The translations under genes and the position numbers were made by a program. The notes below the pieces were generated by a model. It was not told the origin of the DNA and did not search any database. It was given only the letters and a program-made list of their open reading frames with translations. A DNA stretch of 64,000 bases from Bacillus sp. MYb209 (GTDB taxonomy: Bacteria > Bacillota > Bacilli > Bacillales > Bacillaceae_G). This document shows, piece by piece, positions 29,098-38,105 of this stretch. The stretch lies in the NCBI RefSeq assembly GCF_002975175.1, contig NZ_PCNZ01000005.1, positions 62,001-126,000 of the forward strand, read 5' to 3'. Positions within the stretch are counted from its first letter, which is position 1. Each line of letters starts with the position of its first letter.

Positions 29098-30882
29098 TTA
29101 AACTGTGTAACGCTCATCTTCTAAAATTTTCGCAGCAATTTCACGTTTCTTCGGAATTACGTTAAGTGGTGTGTGGCGAGTTAATTTACGTAATGATGAT
29201 AACATCATACGTAGCATGTCGCCGTTTTCAACTGCGATAAGTGTTTCTTTCGCATCTGCTTCAATTTCGTTGAATGCTTCTTGGCAGAATACTTCAGTGT
29301 ATAACACTTTTTGTTTATTCTTTTCAAGGCCAGTTGTTTTAATTGCTTTTTCTGTACGAAGAACAGCTGATTCCATTGCGTATAGGTTGCTTACAATGTC
29401 AGCGATATTCACAAGAATTTCTTGCTCTTTATCTAATGCTTTACCGTATTTTTGAGCTGCTAATCCAGCTACCATTAATCCGATTTTCTTCGCGTTCTTT
29501 ACTAAATATTTTTGAAGTGCTAATGGCTCATCGCCTACTTCTTCTGGCATCATCATCATTAACTCTTCTTGTAATTTTTGTGCTTTTTGTAGTAATGGTA
29601 ATTCACCTTTCATCGCTTTACGTAAGAACGTACCTGGTACGATTAGGCGGTTGATTTCGTTCGTTCCTTCGAAAATACGGTTAATACGCGAATCGCGGTA
29701 CATTCTTTCAATCTCGTACTCTGCCATAAATCCGTAACCACCGTGAATTTGAACACCTTCATCTACTGTATAATCTAACACTTCAGAACCGAATACTTTA
29801 TTTAAAGAGCACTCGATTGCATATTCAGCGATAGAAGCTGCTACTGCTTTACCGTCTTTTACTTCTTCTTCAGATAATGTGCTCATGCGGCTTTCGAATA
29901 AACCTACTGTACGATATACAGAGCTTTCAGCTGCATATGTTTTCGCTGCCATATTCGCAAGTTTCTCTTGAATTAATGGGAAGCGAGCGATTGGTTGTTT
30001 GAACTGTTGACGTTGATTTGCATATTGTGCTGAAATTTCTACTGCACGTTTCGCAGATCCAACTGTACCAACACCTAATTTATAACGGCCGATATTTAAA
30101 ATGTTGAACGCGATAATATGGCCTTTACCAATTTCACCAAGTAGATTTTCTTTCGGTACTAATGCATCCTCTAAAATTAACGTACGAGTTGAAGAACATT
30201 TAATACCCATTTTCTTTTCTTCTGGGCTTGTAGATACACCAGCGTATTCTTTCTCTACGATAAATGCTGAGAAGTGCTCGCCATCTATTTTTGCGTATAC
30301 GATAAATACGTCAGCGAATGCAGAGTTTGTAATCCATTGTTTTTCACCATTTAATACGTAATGCGTACCTTCTGCATTTAAACGTGCAGTTGTTTTTGCA
30401 CCTAATGCATCAGATCCTGAACCTGGCTCAGTTAATGCATATGCAGCTAATTTTTCACCAGTTGCAAGTAGTGGTAAATATTTTTTCTTTTGCTCTTCGT
30501 TACCGAATAATACGATTGGTAAAGATCCGATACCAACGTGAGCACCGTGAGTGATTGCAAAACCACCAGCGCGCGAGAATTTCTCTGCGATTAACGCTGA
30601 GCTTACTTTATCAAGACCAATTCCGCCGTACTCTTCTGGTACGTCAGCACCTAATAAACCAAGTTCACCAGCTTCTTTTAAAAGACGCACAGAACGATCA
30701 AACTCGTGTTGCTCTAAATATTCAAGCTCCGGAAGAACTTCATTTACGATAAAGTCCTCTGTCGTTTTTGCAATCATTTTATGCTCAGATGAAAAATCTT
30801 CTGGCGTAAACACTTGATCAATCGTAATCTCATCTACTAAAAAGCTACCGCCTTTAACCGCACTTCCTACTGTTTTTTCCAT
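29098..30882 (-). CDS. fadE: Acyl-CoA dehydrogenase FadE
   Basis: A 594-residue FAD enzyme for the first step of fatty-acid beta-oxidation. FAD/substrate blocks include [12 protein letters not shown] (about 160), [37 protein letters not shown] and [17 protein letters not shown], with the usual acyl-CoA dehydrogenase C-terminal extension. Length equals B. subtilis FadE (YusJ). ATG 30882 has AAAGGAGGAAA upstream; the frame to 30924 is not needed. In B. subtilis fadN-fadA-fadE are one operon; here 417 bp of repeat DNA separates fadA and fadE. Confidence 0.94.
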   Translation of the reverse strand: MEKTVGSAVKGGSFLVDEITIDQVFTPEDFSSEHKMIAKTTEDFIVNEVLPELEYLEQHEFDRSVRLLKEAGELGLLGADVPEEYGGIGLDKVSSALIAEKFSRAGGFAITHGAHVGIGSLPIVLFGNEEQKKKYLPLLATGEKLAAYALTEPGSGSDALGAKTTARLNAEGTHYVLNGEKQWITNSAFADVFIVYAKIDGEHFSAFIVEKEYAGVSTSPEEKKMGIKCSSTRTLILEDALVPKENLLGEIGKGHIIAFNILNIGRYKLGVGTVGSAKRAVEISAQYANQRQQFKQPIARFPLIQEKLANMAAKTYAAESSVYRTVGLFESRMSTLSEEEVKDGKAVAASIAEYAIECSLNKVFGSEVLDYTVDEGVQIHGGYGFMAEYEIERMYRDSRINRIFEGTNEINRLIVPGTFLRKAMKGELPLLQKAQKLQEELMMMMPEEVGDEPLALQKYLVKNAKKIGLMVAGLAAQKYGKALDKEQEILVNIADIVSNLYAMESAVLRTEKAIKTTGLEKNKQKVLYTEVFCQEAFNEIEADAKETLIAVENGDMLRMMLSSLRKLTRHTPLNVIPKKREIAAKILEDERYTV

Positions 30883-30957
30883 GAAAATTTCCTCCTTTAT
30901 ATTTTCATAAGCCGCTTTTCTCATTTTGAAAGAAGCTGGCTCTCACGTTTATTTTTT

Positions 30958-31113
30958 ATAAAGTGAAACTTTAATCAGTGGGGGTTTTGTTCCTTCCCAC
31001 TGGTTATTAGTTGAACCAATCGGGCGTTTACGGGCAGTTGATCTCCCACCTAACTTCTTTGCTCCAGCCGAATTTCGAGGTGGGAGTTTTACTGCCCGTT
31101 AATGCGGGATAAC
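30958..31113 (+). mobile_element. bcr1-type dispersed repeat (full copy)
   Basis: Element 30963-31108 begins GTGAAACTTTAATCAGTGGG and ends TTAATGCGGG. It is flanked by ATAAA (30958-30962) and ATAAC (31109-31113), matching the TTTAT target duplication known for bcr1 in the B. cereus group with one change. It contains the hairpin CCCACCT/AGGTGGG. It lies between fadA and fadE inside the fad operon. Confidence 0.8.
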
Positions 31114-31140
31114 CCTTTGTTGCTTCCATTCTTTGCTTTA

Positions 31141-31294
31141 GCGTCCTCTTGTTCTAAGCGAGCCACCTGCACTTTTTTTATAATCTAGTTCCAGCGGCTA
31201 GAATGTTCGGTGGCTTCACTTCTTCCTACGAGGCAAAAAGCGCCTCTACGTCTGAAGCTCCATCCCCCTCACATTCTGAACGAGCCGCTTCCAC
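31141..31294 (-). repeat. Hairpin repeat copy E with truncated copy F
   Basis: Full copy E starts at about 31294 (minus strand GTGGAAGCGGCTCG). 122 bp on, a cut copy F begins (31172, GTGCAGGTGGCTCG). End pairing is AGAATGT/ACATTCT, another sequence change with pairing kept. The order, full copies then a truncated left end, is the same as at 20077-20345. Confidence 0.82.
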
Positions 31295-31299
31295 TTTTT

Positions 31300-32472
31300 T
31301 TATAGTAATTCAAATACTCCCGCTGCTCCCATTCCGCCGCCGATACACATTGTTACGATACCGAATTGTTGGTTGCGGCGTTTCATTTCGTGAATAAGGG
31401 ATAGTGTTAGTTTTGCTCCTGTACAGCCAAGTGGATGTCCAAGTGCGATTGCACCGCCGTTTACGTTTACTTTTTCTTCATCTAAACCAAGTTCACGAAT
31501 AACTTGGATAGATTGAGAAGCGAACGCTTCATTTAGTTCGAATAGGCCGATATCAGATAGCTCTAAACCAGCTAATTTTAACGCTTTCGGAATTGCAGCG
31601 ATTGGGCCGATTCCCATTACTTCTGGTGGTACACCAGCTACTGCGAATGAACGGAATTTTGCAAGTGGCTTCATGCCATCGCTCACTGCTTTTTCACGAT
31701 CCATTAATAGTACAGATGCTGCACCGTCACTCATTTGTGAAGAGTTACCAGCCGTTACAGAACCGCGAACGTTAAATGCTGGACGTAATTTACCTAAAAT
31801 GTCTAGCGTCGTCTCTGCTCTTACACCTTCGTCTTGTGCGAAAATGATTGTTTCTTCTTGCAGTTTGTTATTTGATCCAACAGTACGTAATGTTACATCT
31901 ACAGATACTGTTTCATCAGCAAAGTTCCCTGCAGCTAATGCTTTTGCAGCACGTTGATGACTTCTTACCGCGAATGCATCTTGCTCTTCACGAGAAATTC
32001 CATATTTCACAGCAACTTGCTCTGCTGTATGTCCCATACCCATATAATATTCTGGAGCCGCTTCTACAAGGCGACTATTCGGACGAACAACGTGTCCCAT
32101 CATCGGAACTAAACTCATTGATTCCGCTCCGCCTGATAATACAGCTTCAGAGTGACCAAGCATAATGCGTTCTGCTCCGTAAGCGATACTTTGTAAACCT
32201 GAAGAACAGTAACGGTTAATTGTAATAGCTGGAACATCGTAAGAAAGTCCTGCTAGCCCGCCGATATTACGAGCCATATTCAAACCTTGCTCTGCTTCTG
32301 GCATCGCACAACCGAAAATTAAATCATCAATTGGTCCTTCATAATTCGCACGCTTTAACGTTTCCTTTACTACTAACGCCCCTAGATCGTCAGGACGAAC
32401 TGTTTTTAATGAACCCCTCTTTGCTTTTCCAATTGGTGTTCTTGCTCCCGCAACAATGACAGCTTCTCTCAT
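31300..32472 (-). CDS. fadA: 3-ketoacyl-CoA thiolase FadA
   Basis: A 390-residue thiolase that cleaves 3-ketoacyl-CoA with CoA. Nucleophile Cys in [10 protein letters not shown] (about 89), His in [16 protein letters not shown] (about 347) and acid/base Cys in MCIGGGMG (about 377) are present. It lies 21 bp downstream of fadN, on the same transcript, and would work with FadN. Start ATG 32472 has GAGGGGAGA upstream. Confidence 0.95.
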   Translation of the reverse strand: MREAVIVAGARTPIGKAKRGSLKTVRPDDLGALVVKETLKRANYEGPIDDLIFGCAMPEAEQGLNMARNIGGLAGLSYDVPAITINRYCSSGLQSIAYGAERIMLGHSEAVLSGGAESMSLVPMMGHVVRPNSRLVEAAPEYYMGMGHTAEQVAVKYGISREEQDAFAVRSHQRAAKALAAGNFADETVSVDVTLRTVGSNNKLQEETIIFAQDEGVRAETTLDILGKLRPAFNVRGSVTAGNSSQMSDGAASVLLMDREKAVSDGMKPLAKFRSFAVAGVPPEVMGIGPIAAIPKALKLAGLELSDIGLFELNEAFASQSIQVIRELGLDEEKVNVNGGAIALGHPLGCTGAKLTLSLIHEMKRRNQQFGIVTMCIGGGMGAAGVFELL

Positions 32473-32493
32473 GAACGATATCTCCCCTCGTTA

Positions 32494-34875
32494 TTAGTTA
32501 CGTAATGGCTTTCCTTTTACAAGCATGTGCTGCATTCTTGCTTGTGATTTCATCTCACTTACTAAGCTAATAAATGCTTCACGTTCTACATCTAATAAAT
32601 ACTGCTCATCAACTTCTGTTCCGTACGGCACTTTTCCGCCCGCAATGACATATGCAAGTTTCTTCGCAATGTGAAGATCATGCTCAGAAATGTAACCTGA
32701 TAAATGCATTGCTTCTGCACCAAGTACAAGCGTTGCATATCCTGTCTCACCAACAACTGGTATCTTTTTGCGGATAGGCGCTTTATAACCCGCTTCATAT
32801 AAAGCAAGTGCTTTTTGTTTCGCATCATATAGTAAGTGATCACCATTCACACTAATACCGTCTTTATCGCCTAAGAAGTTGTTCGATACAGCTTCTTGTG
32901 CTGATGTAGAAACTTTCGCCATCGCTACAGATTCGAATACTTTATTCGCAACTTTTTGTAAGTCGAATTCTACACCGTTTGCCATCTTGTTTAAGTGTTT
33001 AATGTATAGCTCTTTGTTACCCCCTCCGCCAGGAATTAGACCAACACCTACTTCTACTAAGCCCATATATGTTTCGCTAGAAGCTTGAATGCTCGCTGCT
33101 GGTAAACAAACTTCTGTACCGCCGCCAAGTGTCATACCATATGGCGCTGCTACAACTGGCTTAGAAGAATACTTAATTTTCGTCATTGCATCTTGGAAGT
33201 TTTTCACAACCCACTCAATTTCAAAGTAGTTGTCATCTTGTGCTTCCATTAAGATCATTGCAAGGTTCGCACCAACGCAGAAGTTCTTCGATTGGTTTCC
33301 GATAACAAGACCTTTATAATTTTTCTCTACTTCATCAACAGCGTAGTTAATCATTTGCGTAATATCCATACCGATTGCATTGCTCTTCGAATGGAATTCT
33401 AAGCAAAGGATGCCGTCGCCTAAATCAATTAAGCTCGCTCCGCTATTTTTCTTTAACACACCGTTTTTCGCTTTTAATTGCTTAAGCGAAATTGCTTTTT
33501 TGTTACGTTCGATTAGCTTATATTCACCGTTATCGTAATAGTAGCTATCGCCATTATCATGTTTATAGAAAGTAGCAAAACCTTTCTCTACCATTTCTTT
33601 CACCCAAGCAGGTACATTTACGCCGTTTTCTTCCATCTTTTGAACGGATTTTTCAACGCCAATTGCATCCCAAATTTCAAATGGACCTTGCTCCCAGCCG
33701 AAGCCCCATTTCATCGCTTGGTCAATTGCAACGATATCGTCAGCAATTTCTTTATGAAGTTTTGCAGAGTATAAAAGAGTTGGTGTGATAATATTCCATA
33801 ACAACTCTCCTGCGCGATCTTTCGCGTATACAAGCGCTTTCAATTTATTCGCTAATCCTTTTTCTTGCTTACTTAGCTCTACGGATGCAGCTTTTAATTT
33901 TTTACGCGCTTCATATTCCATCGTTTCTGGATTTAATTCTAAAATTTCTTTTCCTTGTTTTAAGAAGAAGCCTTGCCCCGTTTTACTTCCAAGCCATTTT
34001 TTATCAAGCATGTCATGCATGAAAGCAGGTACTTTAAATACATCACGCTCTTCTTCTTGTACATTTTCATATACGTTATTTGCAACGTGTACAAATGTAT
34101 CTAAACCAACAACATCTAATGTGCGGAACGTTGCGCTCTTCGGACGACCAATTAATGGACCTGTTACAGAGTCAACTTCTCCAATGCTATAGCCACGCTT
34201 AATCATTTCTTGAAGCGCTACAAGCAAGCCATACGTACCGATGCGGTTTCCAATAAAGTTTGGTGTGTCTTTTGCGATAACAACGCCTTTTCCAAGAACG
34301 TCTTCGCCAAATAGTTTCATGAAGCTTAATACTTGTGGATCAGTTTCTTTCGTCGGTATTACCTCTAGAAGTTTTAAATATCGTGGTGGGTTAAAAAAGT
34401 GTGTGCCTAAGAAGTGTTTCTGGAAGTCGTCTGAACGACCTTCTGCCATTTTTTCAACGGAAATTCCTGATGTATTTGAGCTCACAATCGAGCCAGGTTT
34501 ACGGACCGCATCTACTTTTTCAAATAGTGTCTTTTTAACATCTAAGTTTTCAACTACTACTTCAATAATCCAATCTACATCAGCAAGACGCTCAAGATCA
34601 TCTTCTAAGTTTCCTGCTTCAATCAGTGCTAGATTACCTTTCACTGTCAGAGGAGCTGGTTTTTGCTTTACTAGTTTTTGCAAAGCCGTGTTACTAAAAC
34701 GATTTCTCACACTTTTATGTTCTAATGTAAGTCCCTTCGCTTCTTCTTCTTTCGTAAGCGCCGGTGGTACAATATCAAGCAATAATGTCGGAATACCAAT
34801 ATTAGCTAAGTGTGCCGCAATTCCTGAACCCATTACGCCTGAACCTAGAACAGCAGCCTTTTTAATTTGGAACAT
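32494..34875 (-). CDS. fadN: 3-hydroxyacyl-CoA dehydrogenase / enoyl-CoA hydratase FadN
   Basis: A 793-residue bifunctional beta-oxidation enzyme. N-terminal NAD fold has GSGVMGSGIAAHLANIG (about residue 10), then the dehydrogenase core with HFFNPPRYLKLLEVIPT. The C-terminal crotonase part (about 480-700) has GGGTEVCLPAASIQAS and GVGLIPGGGGNKEL. The order, dehydrogenase first and hydratase last, is that of Bacillus FadN and the reverse of E. coli FadB. First gene of the fad operon; a FadR box lies 20 bp upstream. Confidence 0.96.
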   Translation of the reverse strand: MFQIKKAAVLGSGVMGSGIAAHLANIGIPTLLLDIVPPALTKEEEAKGLTLEHKSVRNRFSNTALQKLVKQKPAPLTVKGNLALIEAGNLEDDLERLADVDWIIEVVVENLDVKKTLFEKVDAVRKPGSIVSSNTSGISVEKMAEGRSDDFQKHFLGTHFFNPPRYLKLLEVIPTKETDPQVLSFMKLFGEDVLGKGVVIAKDTPNFIGNRIGTYGLLVALQEMIKRGYSIGEVDSVTGPLIGRPKSATFRTLDVVGLDTFVHVANNVYENVQEEERDVFKVPAFMHDMLDKKWLGSKTGQGFFLKQGKEILELNPETMEYEARKKLKAASVELSKQEKGLANKLKALVYAKDRAGELLWNIITPTLLYSAKLHKEIADDIVAIDQAMKWGFGWEQGPFEIWDAIGVEKSVQKMEENGVNVPAWVKEMVEKGFATFYKHDNGDSYYYDNGEYKLIERNKKAISLKQLKAKNGVLKKNSGASLIDLGDGILCLEFHSKSNAIGMDITQMINYAVDEVEKNYKGLVIGNQSKNFCVGANLAMILMEAQDDNYFEIEWVVKNFQDAMTKIKYSSKPVVAAPYGMTLGGGTEVCLPAASIQASSETYMGLVEVGVGLIPGGGGNKELYIKHLNKMANGVEFDLQKVANKVFESVAMAKVSTSAQEAVSNNFLGDKDGISVNGDHLLYDAKQKALALYEAGYKAPIRKKIPVVGETGYATLVLGAEAMHLSGYISEHDLHIAKKLAYVIAGGKVPYGTEVDEQYLLDVEREAFISLVSEMKSQARMQHMLVKGKPLRN

Positions 34876-34894
34876 CCATTTCTCCCCCTATTCT

Positions 34895-34912
34895 TGAATG
34901 AATGCTCATTCA
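34895..34912. promoter_or_regulatory. FadR operator upstream of fadN
   Basis: TGAATGAATGCTCATTCA is a near-perfect palindrome that fits the Bacillus FadR consensus TGAATGA-N-TA-N-TCATTCA except for TG in place of the central TA. FadR is a TetR-family repressor released by long-chain acyl-CoA, so the fad genes should be induced by fatty acids. Confidence 0.88.
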
Positions 34913-35112
34913 ATTTTTCGACATAAGTCGCAATCAATGAGTGAGCCTCTACTAATAAATATATGATACAGTTTGAATTTTCGCAATATATTTATTGATA
35001 AAATTTTCTGAAATAAATATATTTCTTTCATTTGGCTATGCTATACATGTGTATTTTCTTCATTAAAATGCACTTTCCCTTTTTATAATCTGACGAAACT
35101 GGAGGAATATAT

Positions 35113-35259
35113 ATGGCAAAACTTAAGAAGAACCCTTCAAAAGCTGGAATTAGCGCAGCAAGCGTAACTGGAAATGCAGGTCCGCATAATCACGGTGTTG
35201 AAAAAGGGCGTCAAGGTAATAACCAACAATATAAGAAGCATAATATGGGCGAAAAATAA
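35113..35259 (+). CDS. yuzL: YuzL-like small protein
   Basis: A 48-residue basic protein (begins MAKLKKNPSKAGISAASV, contains GNAGPHNHGVEKGRQGNN, ends KKHNMGEK). It fits the YuzL-like family, with the KAGxSAASVTGxxGP block, and lies in the same place as yuzL in B. subtilis, beside the fad/yus genes. ATG 35113 is 8 bases after GGAGG. Function unknown; the composition recalls small spore proteins. Confidence 0.75.
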   Translation: MAKLKKNPSKAGISAASVTGNAGPHNHGVEKGRQGNNQQYKKHNMGEK

Positions 35260-35356
35260 CGCTATATTTTTGGGCAGAGAACGTGGCATAATGATTAATG
35301 GCTGCTTTTTCTGCCCAATTTATTTGTACATATGGAAAACAAAAGAGGGAACGACG

Positions 35357-36196
35357 ATGAAACGAACAATAATTATGATTGTAATGATTGCCACACTATT
35401 TACAGGGATGATTTTCTTCTCTTATGCACAACGGCAACAAGTTGTAAGAGTAGATCAACCTAACATTACTGGTCAATATGGGATTACAATCGATGCAGAC
35501 ACAGGGAAAATTTTGTATGGAAAACGTGAAGATGAACGCTCTTATCCGGCTAGTATAGCCAAAATGATGACGACTCTTCTCTTACTAGAGAATGTAAAAG
35601 AAGATGAGGAAATTACGGTTACGGAAAATGCGATTAAAACGGAAAGTCAAAGTAAGAAGATTAAGCTTCACGCGGGTGAAAAATTAAAACGTGATGAGGC
35701 ATTAAAGCTTATGCTGATCATTAGTGCAGACCCAATCGCTGAATCAATTGCAGAACATATTGCAGGATCAAAAGAAGGGTTTGTTAAAATGATGAATGCT
35801 AGAGCGAAAGAACTTGGTACAAAACATGCAACTTTCAAAAACGCAAGCGGTGCTGATGCACTTGGAAATAAAGTATCACCTTATGACATTGCTATTATTA
35901 CGAAAGAAGCCTTGAAGTATCCGATCGTTTTAGAATATATGAATTCAATACATACAACACTACATACTTCAGAGCGCTCTCCAAAAATTGCAAACTATGG
36001 ACGAGAAGAACTATATGACGATCCATATGCGATTGGAAGTAAAAGCGGTTTATCAGCACTCGGAAAATATACAGTTGTAACAGTTGATGAAAAAGACGGT
36101 AAACGTATCATTAACGTCGTATTATCTTCTACTCGTACACAACTATATCCTGATACGAAGAAAATGGCGCACTATGCATTTCAGCAATTAAAATAA
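35357..36196 (+). CDS. D-alanyl-D-alanine carboxypeptidase-like protein (S11)
   Basis: A 279-residue penicillin-binding-type peptidase with an N-terminal signal anchor (about residues 4-24). The catalytic SxxK is PASIAKMMTT (about residue 67). The second motif reads SAD in IISADPIAES where most members have SxN, and the third is KSG in GSKSGLSALG where KTG is usual. The fold should be kept but activity and beta-lactam binding may differ. ATG 35357 starts the signal; the open frame continues to 35174 but crosses the yuzL gene. A terminator follows. Confidence 0.85.
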   Translation: MKRTIIMIVMIATLFTGMIFFSYAQRQQVVRVDQPNITGQYGITIDADTGKILYGKREDERSYPASIAKMMTTLLLLENVKEDEEITVTENAIKTESQSKKIKLHAGEKLKRDEALKLMLIISADPIAESIAEHIAGSKEGFVKMMNARAKELGTKHATFKNASGADALGNKVSPYDIAIITKEALKYPIVLEYMNSIHTTLHTSERSPKIANYGREELYDDPYAIGSKSGLSALGKYTVVTVDEKDGKRIINVVLSSTRTQLYPDTKKMAHYAFQQLK

Positions 36197-36227
36197 CCAA
36201 GGAGAAATTTCTCCTTGGTTATTTTTT
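36195..36227 (+). terminator. Terminator
   Basis: AACCAAGGAGAAATTTCTCCTTGGTT followed by TATTTTTT; between converging genes. Confidence 0.88.
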
Positions 36228-37136
36228 GATCATACCTTTTAATACGAACGCAACGTTCGCTGGACGCTCTGCTAGACGGCGCATGAAGTAACCATACCAG
36301 TCGTTTCCATACGGTACGTAAACACGCATTTTATAGCCTTCTTTTACTAGCTCAAGTTGACGCTCTGTACGAATACCAAATAACATTTGGAATTCAAATT
36401 GATCCCTTGAAATATTGTGTTCTTCGGCAAGTTTTTTTGTATATTCAATAATCGCTTCGTCATGTGAAGCAATTGCAGTATAATTTCCATTTAATAAGTG
36501 CATTTTAATAATTTTTTTATAATTGTCATCTACATCTTTCTTGTCTGGGAACGCTACTTCTTCAGGTTCCTTATAAGCCCCTTTTACAAGACGTAAATTA
36601 GGATTATAAGCATTTAAATCTTCAATATCTTTTTCTGTACGATATAAATAAGCTTGAATAACAGTACCAATATTATCGTATTCAGATTTTAATTGTTTAA
36701 AGATATCAATTGTTTTCCCGCAGCGCGTATAGTCTTCCATATCAATTGTAATAAACACACCATTTTCTTTTGCAGCTTCTAAAATACGGCGCATATTGTT
36801 CATTACGATTTCGTCAGAGATATCTAATCCCATAGAAGTCATCTTTAAAGAAAGCTGCGAATCAAGACCTTCTCTTCCAATTGCACGAATCGCTTCAATC
36901 GATTCGCTAGCCATTTCATTTGCTTCCGCTTCATTATCAACGAATTCACCTAAATAATCGATTGTTACACAAAGACCTTGCTTATTTAATGCTTTAATTG
37001 CAGCTGTCGCTAATTCAATCGTCTCCCCTGCGACGAATCGACCTGCACCAAAGCGTAAACCGTACTTTTTAGCCAGTTTTGTTAGCGCTTTATTTTTAGA
37101 CAAGAAAAGAAACGAATTTCGCATTAATTGTTCCAT
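36219..37136 (-). CDS. Proline dehydrogenase (FadM/PutB-like)
   Basis: A 305-residue FAD protein of the monofunctional proline dehydrogenase family: TIDYLGEFVDNEAEA (about 60), SLKMTSMGLDIS, LVKGAYKEPEEVAF (about 185) and the C-terminal YVPYGNDWYGYFMRRLAERP that binds proline. It oxidises proline to pyrroline-5-carboxylate and feeds electrons to quinone. By position it equals B. subtilis YusM (FadM), which lies beside the fad genes. ATG 37136 follows GGGGTGA; GTG 37145 is closer to the site and less likely. Confidence 0.9.
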   Translation of the reverse strand: MEQLMRNSFLFLSKNKALTKLAKKYGLRFGAGRFVAGETIELATAAIKALNKQGLCVTIDYLGEFVDNEAEANEMASESIEAIRAIGREGLDSQLSLKMTSMGLDISDEIVMNNMRRILEAAKENGVFITIDMEDYTRCGKTIDIFKQLKSEYDNIGTVIQAYLYRTEKDIEDLNAYNPNLRLVKGAYKEPEEVAFPDKKDVDDNYKKIIKMHLLNGNYTAIASHDEAIIEYTKKLAEEHNISRDQFEFQMLFGIRTERQLELVKEGYKMRVYVPYGNDWYGYFMRRLAERPANVAFVLKGMIKK

Positions 37137-37338
37137 GTAATTCACCCCTAAGACTATACTTTATCTGTTTTTTACCCCTCTTCAAAATTATATCACTGTT
37201 TAAAATTATTTGATACAAATAATTATTTAGATAATTTATAAAATACTATCAAAACATTTAAAACCCTATATTCTCGCTTGTAAATATGAAGAAATATTTT
37301 TCGACATTTAGAAAAAAGGAGTTTACTAGGGAAAAAAT

Positions 37339-37440
37339 GAGCATGCCGAAAATATTCGACATGCTCACAAAACCATTTATATTTCATCTAAATTATATGA
37401 GGATATTAATAACAAAAACTTGAGGTAACATTATCTCAAG
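37339..37440 (-). terminator. Two tandem hairpins, terminators
   Basis: CTTGAGATAATGTTACCTCAAG with T run (37413-37440) directly after the 37446 stop, and a second hairpin TGAGCATG/CATGCTCA (37339-37367) with TTTTTT after it. The 309-base gap before the proline dehydrogenase gene holds nothing else that I see. Confidence 0.7.
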
Positions 37441-37445
37441 CCTTC

Positions 37446-37691
37446 TTACTTCTCATTTCGCTTCTCATCATTCAGCTTTTTAATATTCGTAATTAACTGT
37501 ACCATCTCTTCTTTTGCATCTGGATACGTCTCATTCCAATGTTTCACTAAAGCTGGCATCGTCTTAGCTATATAAGAATAAAGTGCCCATTTCTGTACCT
37601 GCTCTTTTCGCTCTTCATTACTTTCTCCTAGCAATAATTCTGTATATTTCTCTAATAATCCATCAAATTGCTCATTAAACTTTTCACTCAT
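37446..37691 (-). CDS. Small YusU-like (DUF2573) protein
   Basis: An 81-residue charged helical protein (FDGLLEKYTELLLGESNEER, then WALYSYIAKTMPALVKHWNE). It looks like the DUF2573/YusU family of Bacillus, of unknown function. Start ATG 37691 has AGGAGGAAAA upstream. A terminator separates it from the thiamine-binding gene upstream. Confidence 0.62.
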   Translation of the reverse strand: MSEKFNEQFDGLLEKYTELLLGESNEERKEQVQKWALYSYIAKTMPALVKHWNETYPDAKEEMVQLITNIKKLNDEKRNEK

Positions 37692-37710
37692 CTTATTTTC
37701 CTCCTATATG

Positions 37711-37738
37711 AAAAAAGCAGCGAAGATCGCTGCTTTTT
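37711..37738 (-). terminator. Terminator
   Basis: AAAGCAGCG/CGCTGCTTT with flanking A and T runs, after the 37740 stop. Confidence 0.85.
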
Positions 37739-37739
37739 C

Positions 37740-38042
37740 TTATAATTTTGATCGAACAGAGTTTAATTTCTTCTCCATCGTACTTACTTTATCACGGCGA
37801 TCATCGATACGAATTGTTGTCGCAACACGCTGTGCACCTTTCGTATATGGAACTTCATGCATTTGTTGAATGACTTCTAAAATGACAGGAAGATCTCCTT
37901 CAATAACTGTATTCATCGGTGTTAATTGATACTTCACGCGATCAGCATTTTTCTCTAGCACCTTTTGTACTTCTGCCACATATTCACTAACACTTGGATT
38001 ACCTGTTCCTACCGGAATAATCGATACGTCAACAATTGCCAT
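37740..38042 (-). CDS. MTH1187-family thiamine-binding protein
   Basis: A 100-residue protein of the MTH1187/YqgV family: VSIIPVGTGNPSVSEYVAEV near the start, YQLTPMNTVIEGDLPVILEV in the middle and RVATTIRIDDRRDK near the end. Family members form tetramers and bind thiamine or its precursor HMP. Start ATG 38042 has AGGAGGTAAG upstream. Confidence 0.85.
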   Translation of the reverse strand: MAIVDVSIIPVGTGNPSVSEYVAEVQKVLEKNADRVKYQLTPMNTVIEGDLPVILEVIQQMHEVPYTKGAQRVATTIRIDDRRDKVSTMEKKLNSVRSKL

Positions 38043-38105
38043 AGTAACACTTACCTCCTATAATCGCTTCTTATATATCCATTGTCTATTTTACCTAAAT
38101 CCTCA

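Noticed and set aside
34241-34897. 218-codon plus-strand open frame
   Set aside because: Antisense to the N-terminus of fadN, which has clear family motifs; no ribosome site, Ser/Pro/Thr-rich shadow composition.
35174-35356. N-terminal extension of the carboxypeptidase-like gene
   Set aside because: It overlaps yuzL in another frame and puts a second hydrophobic stretch before the signal; ATG 35357 fits better.
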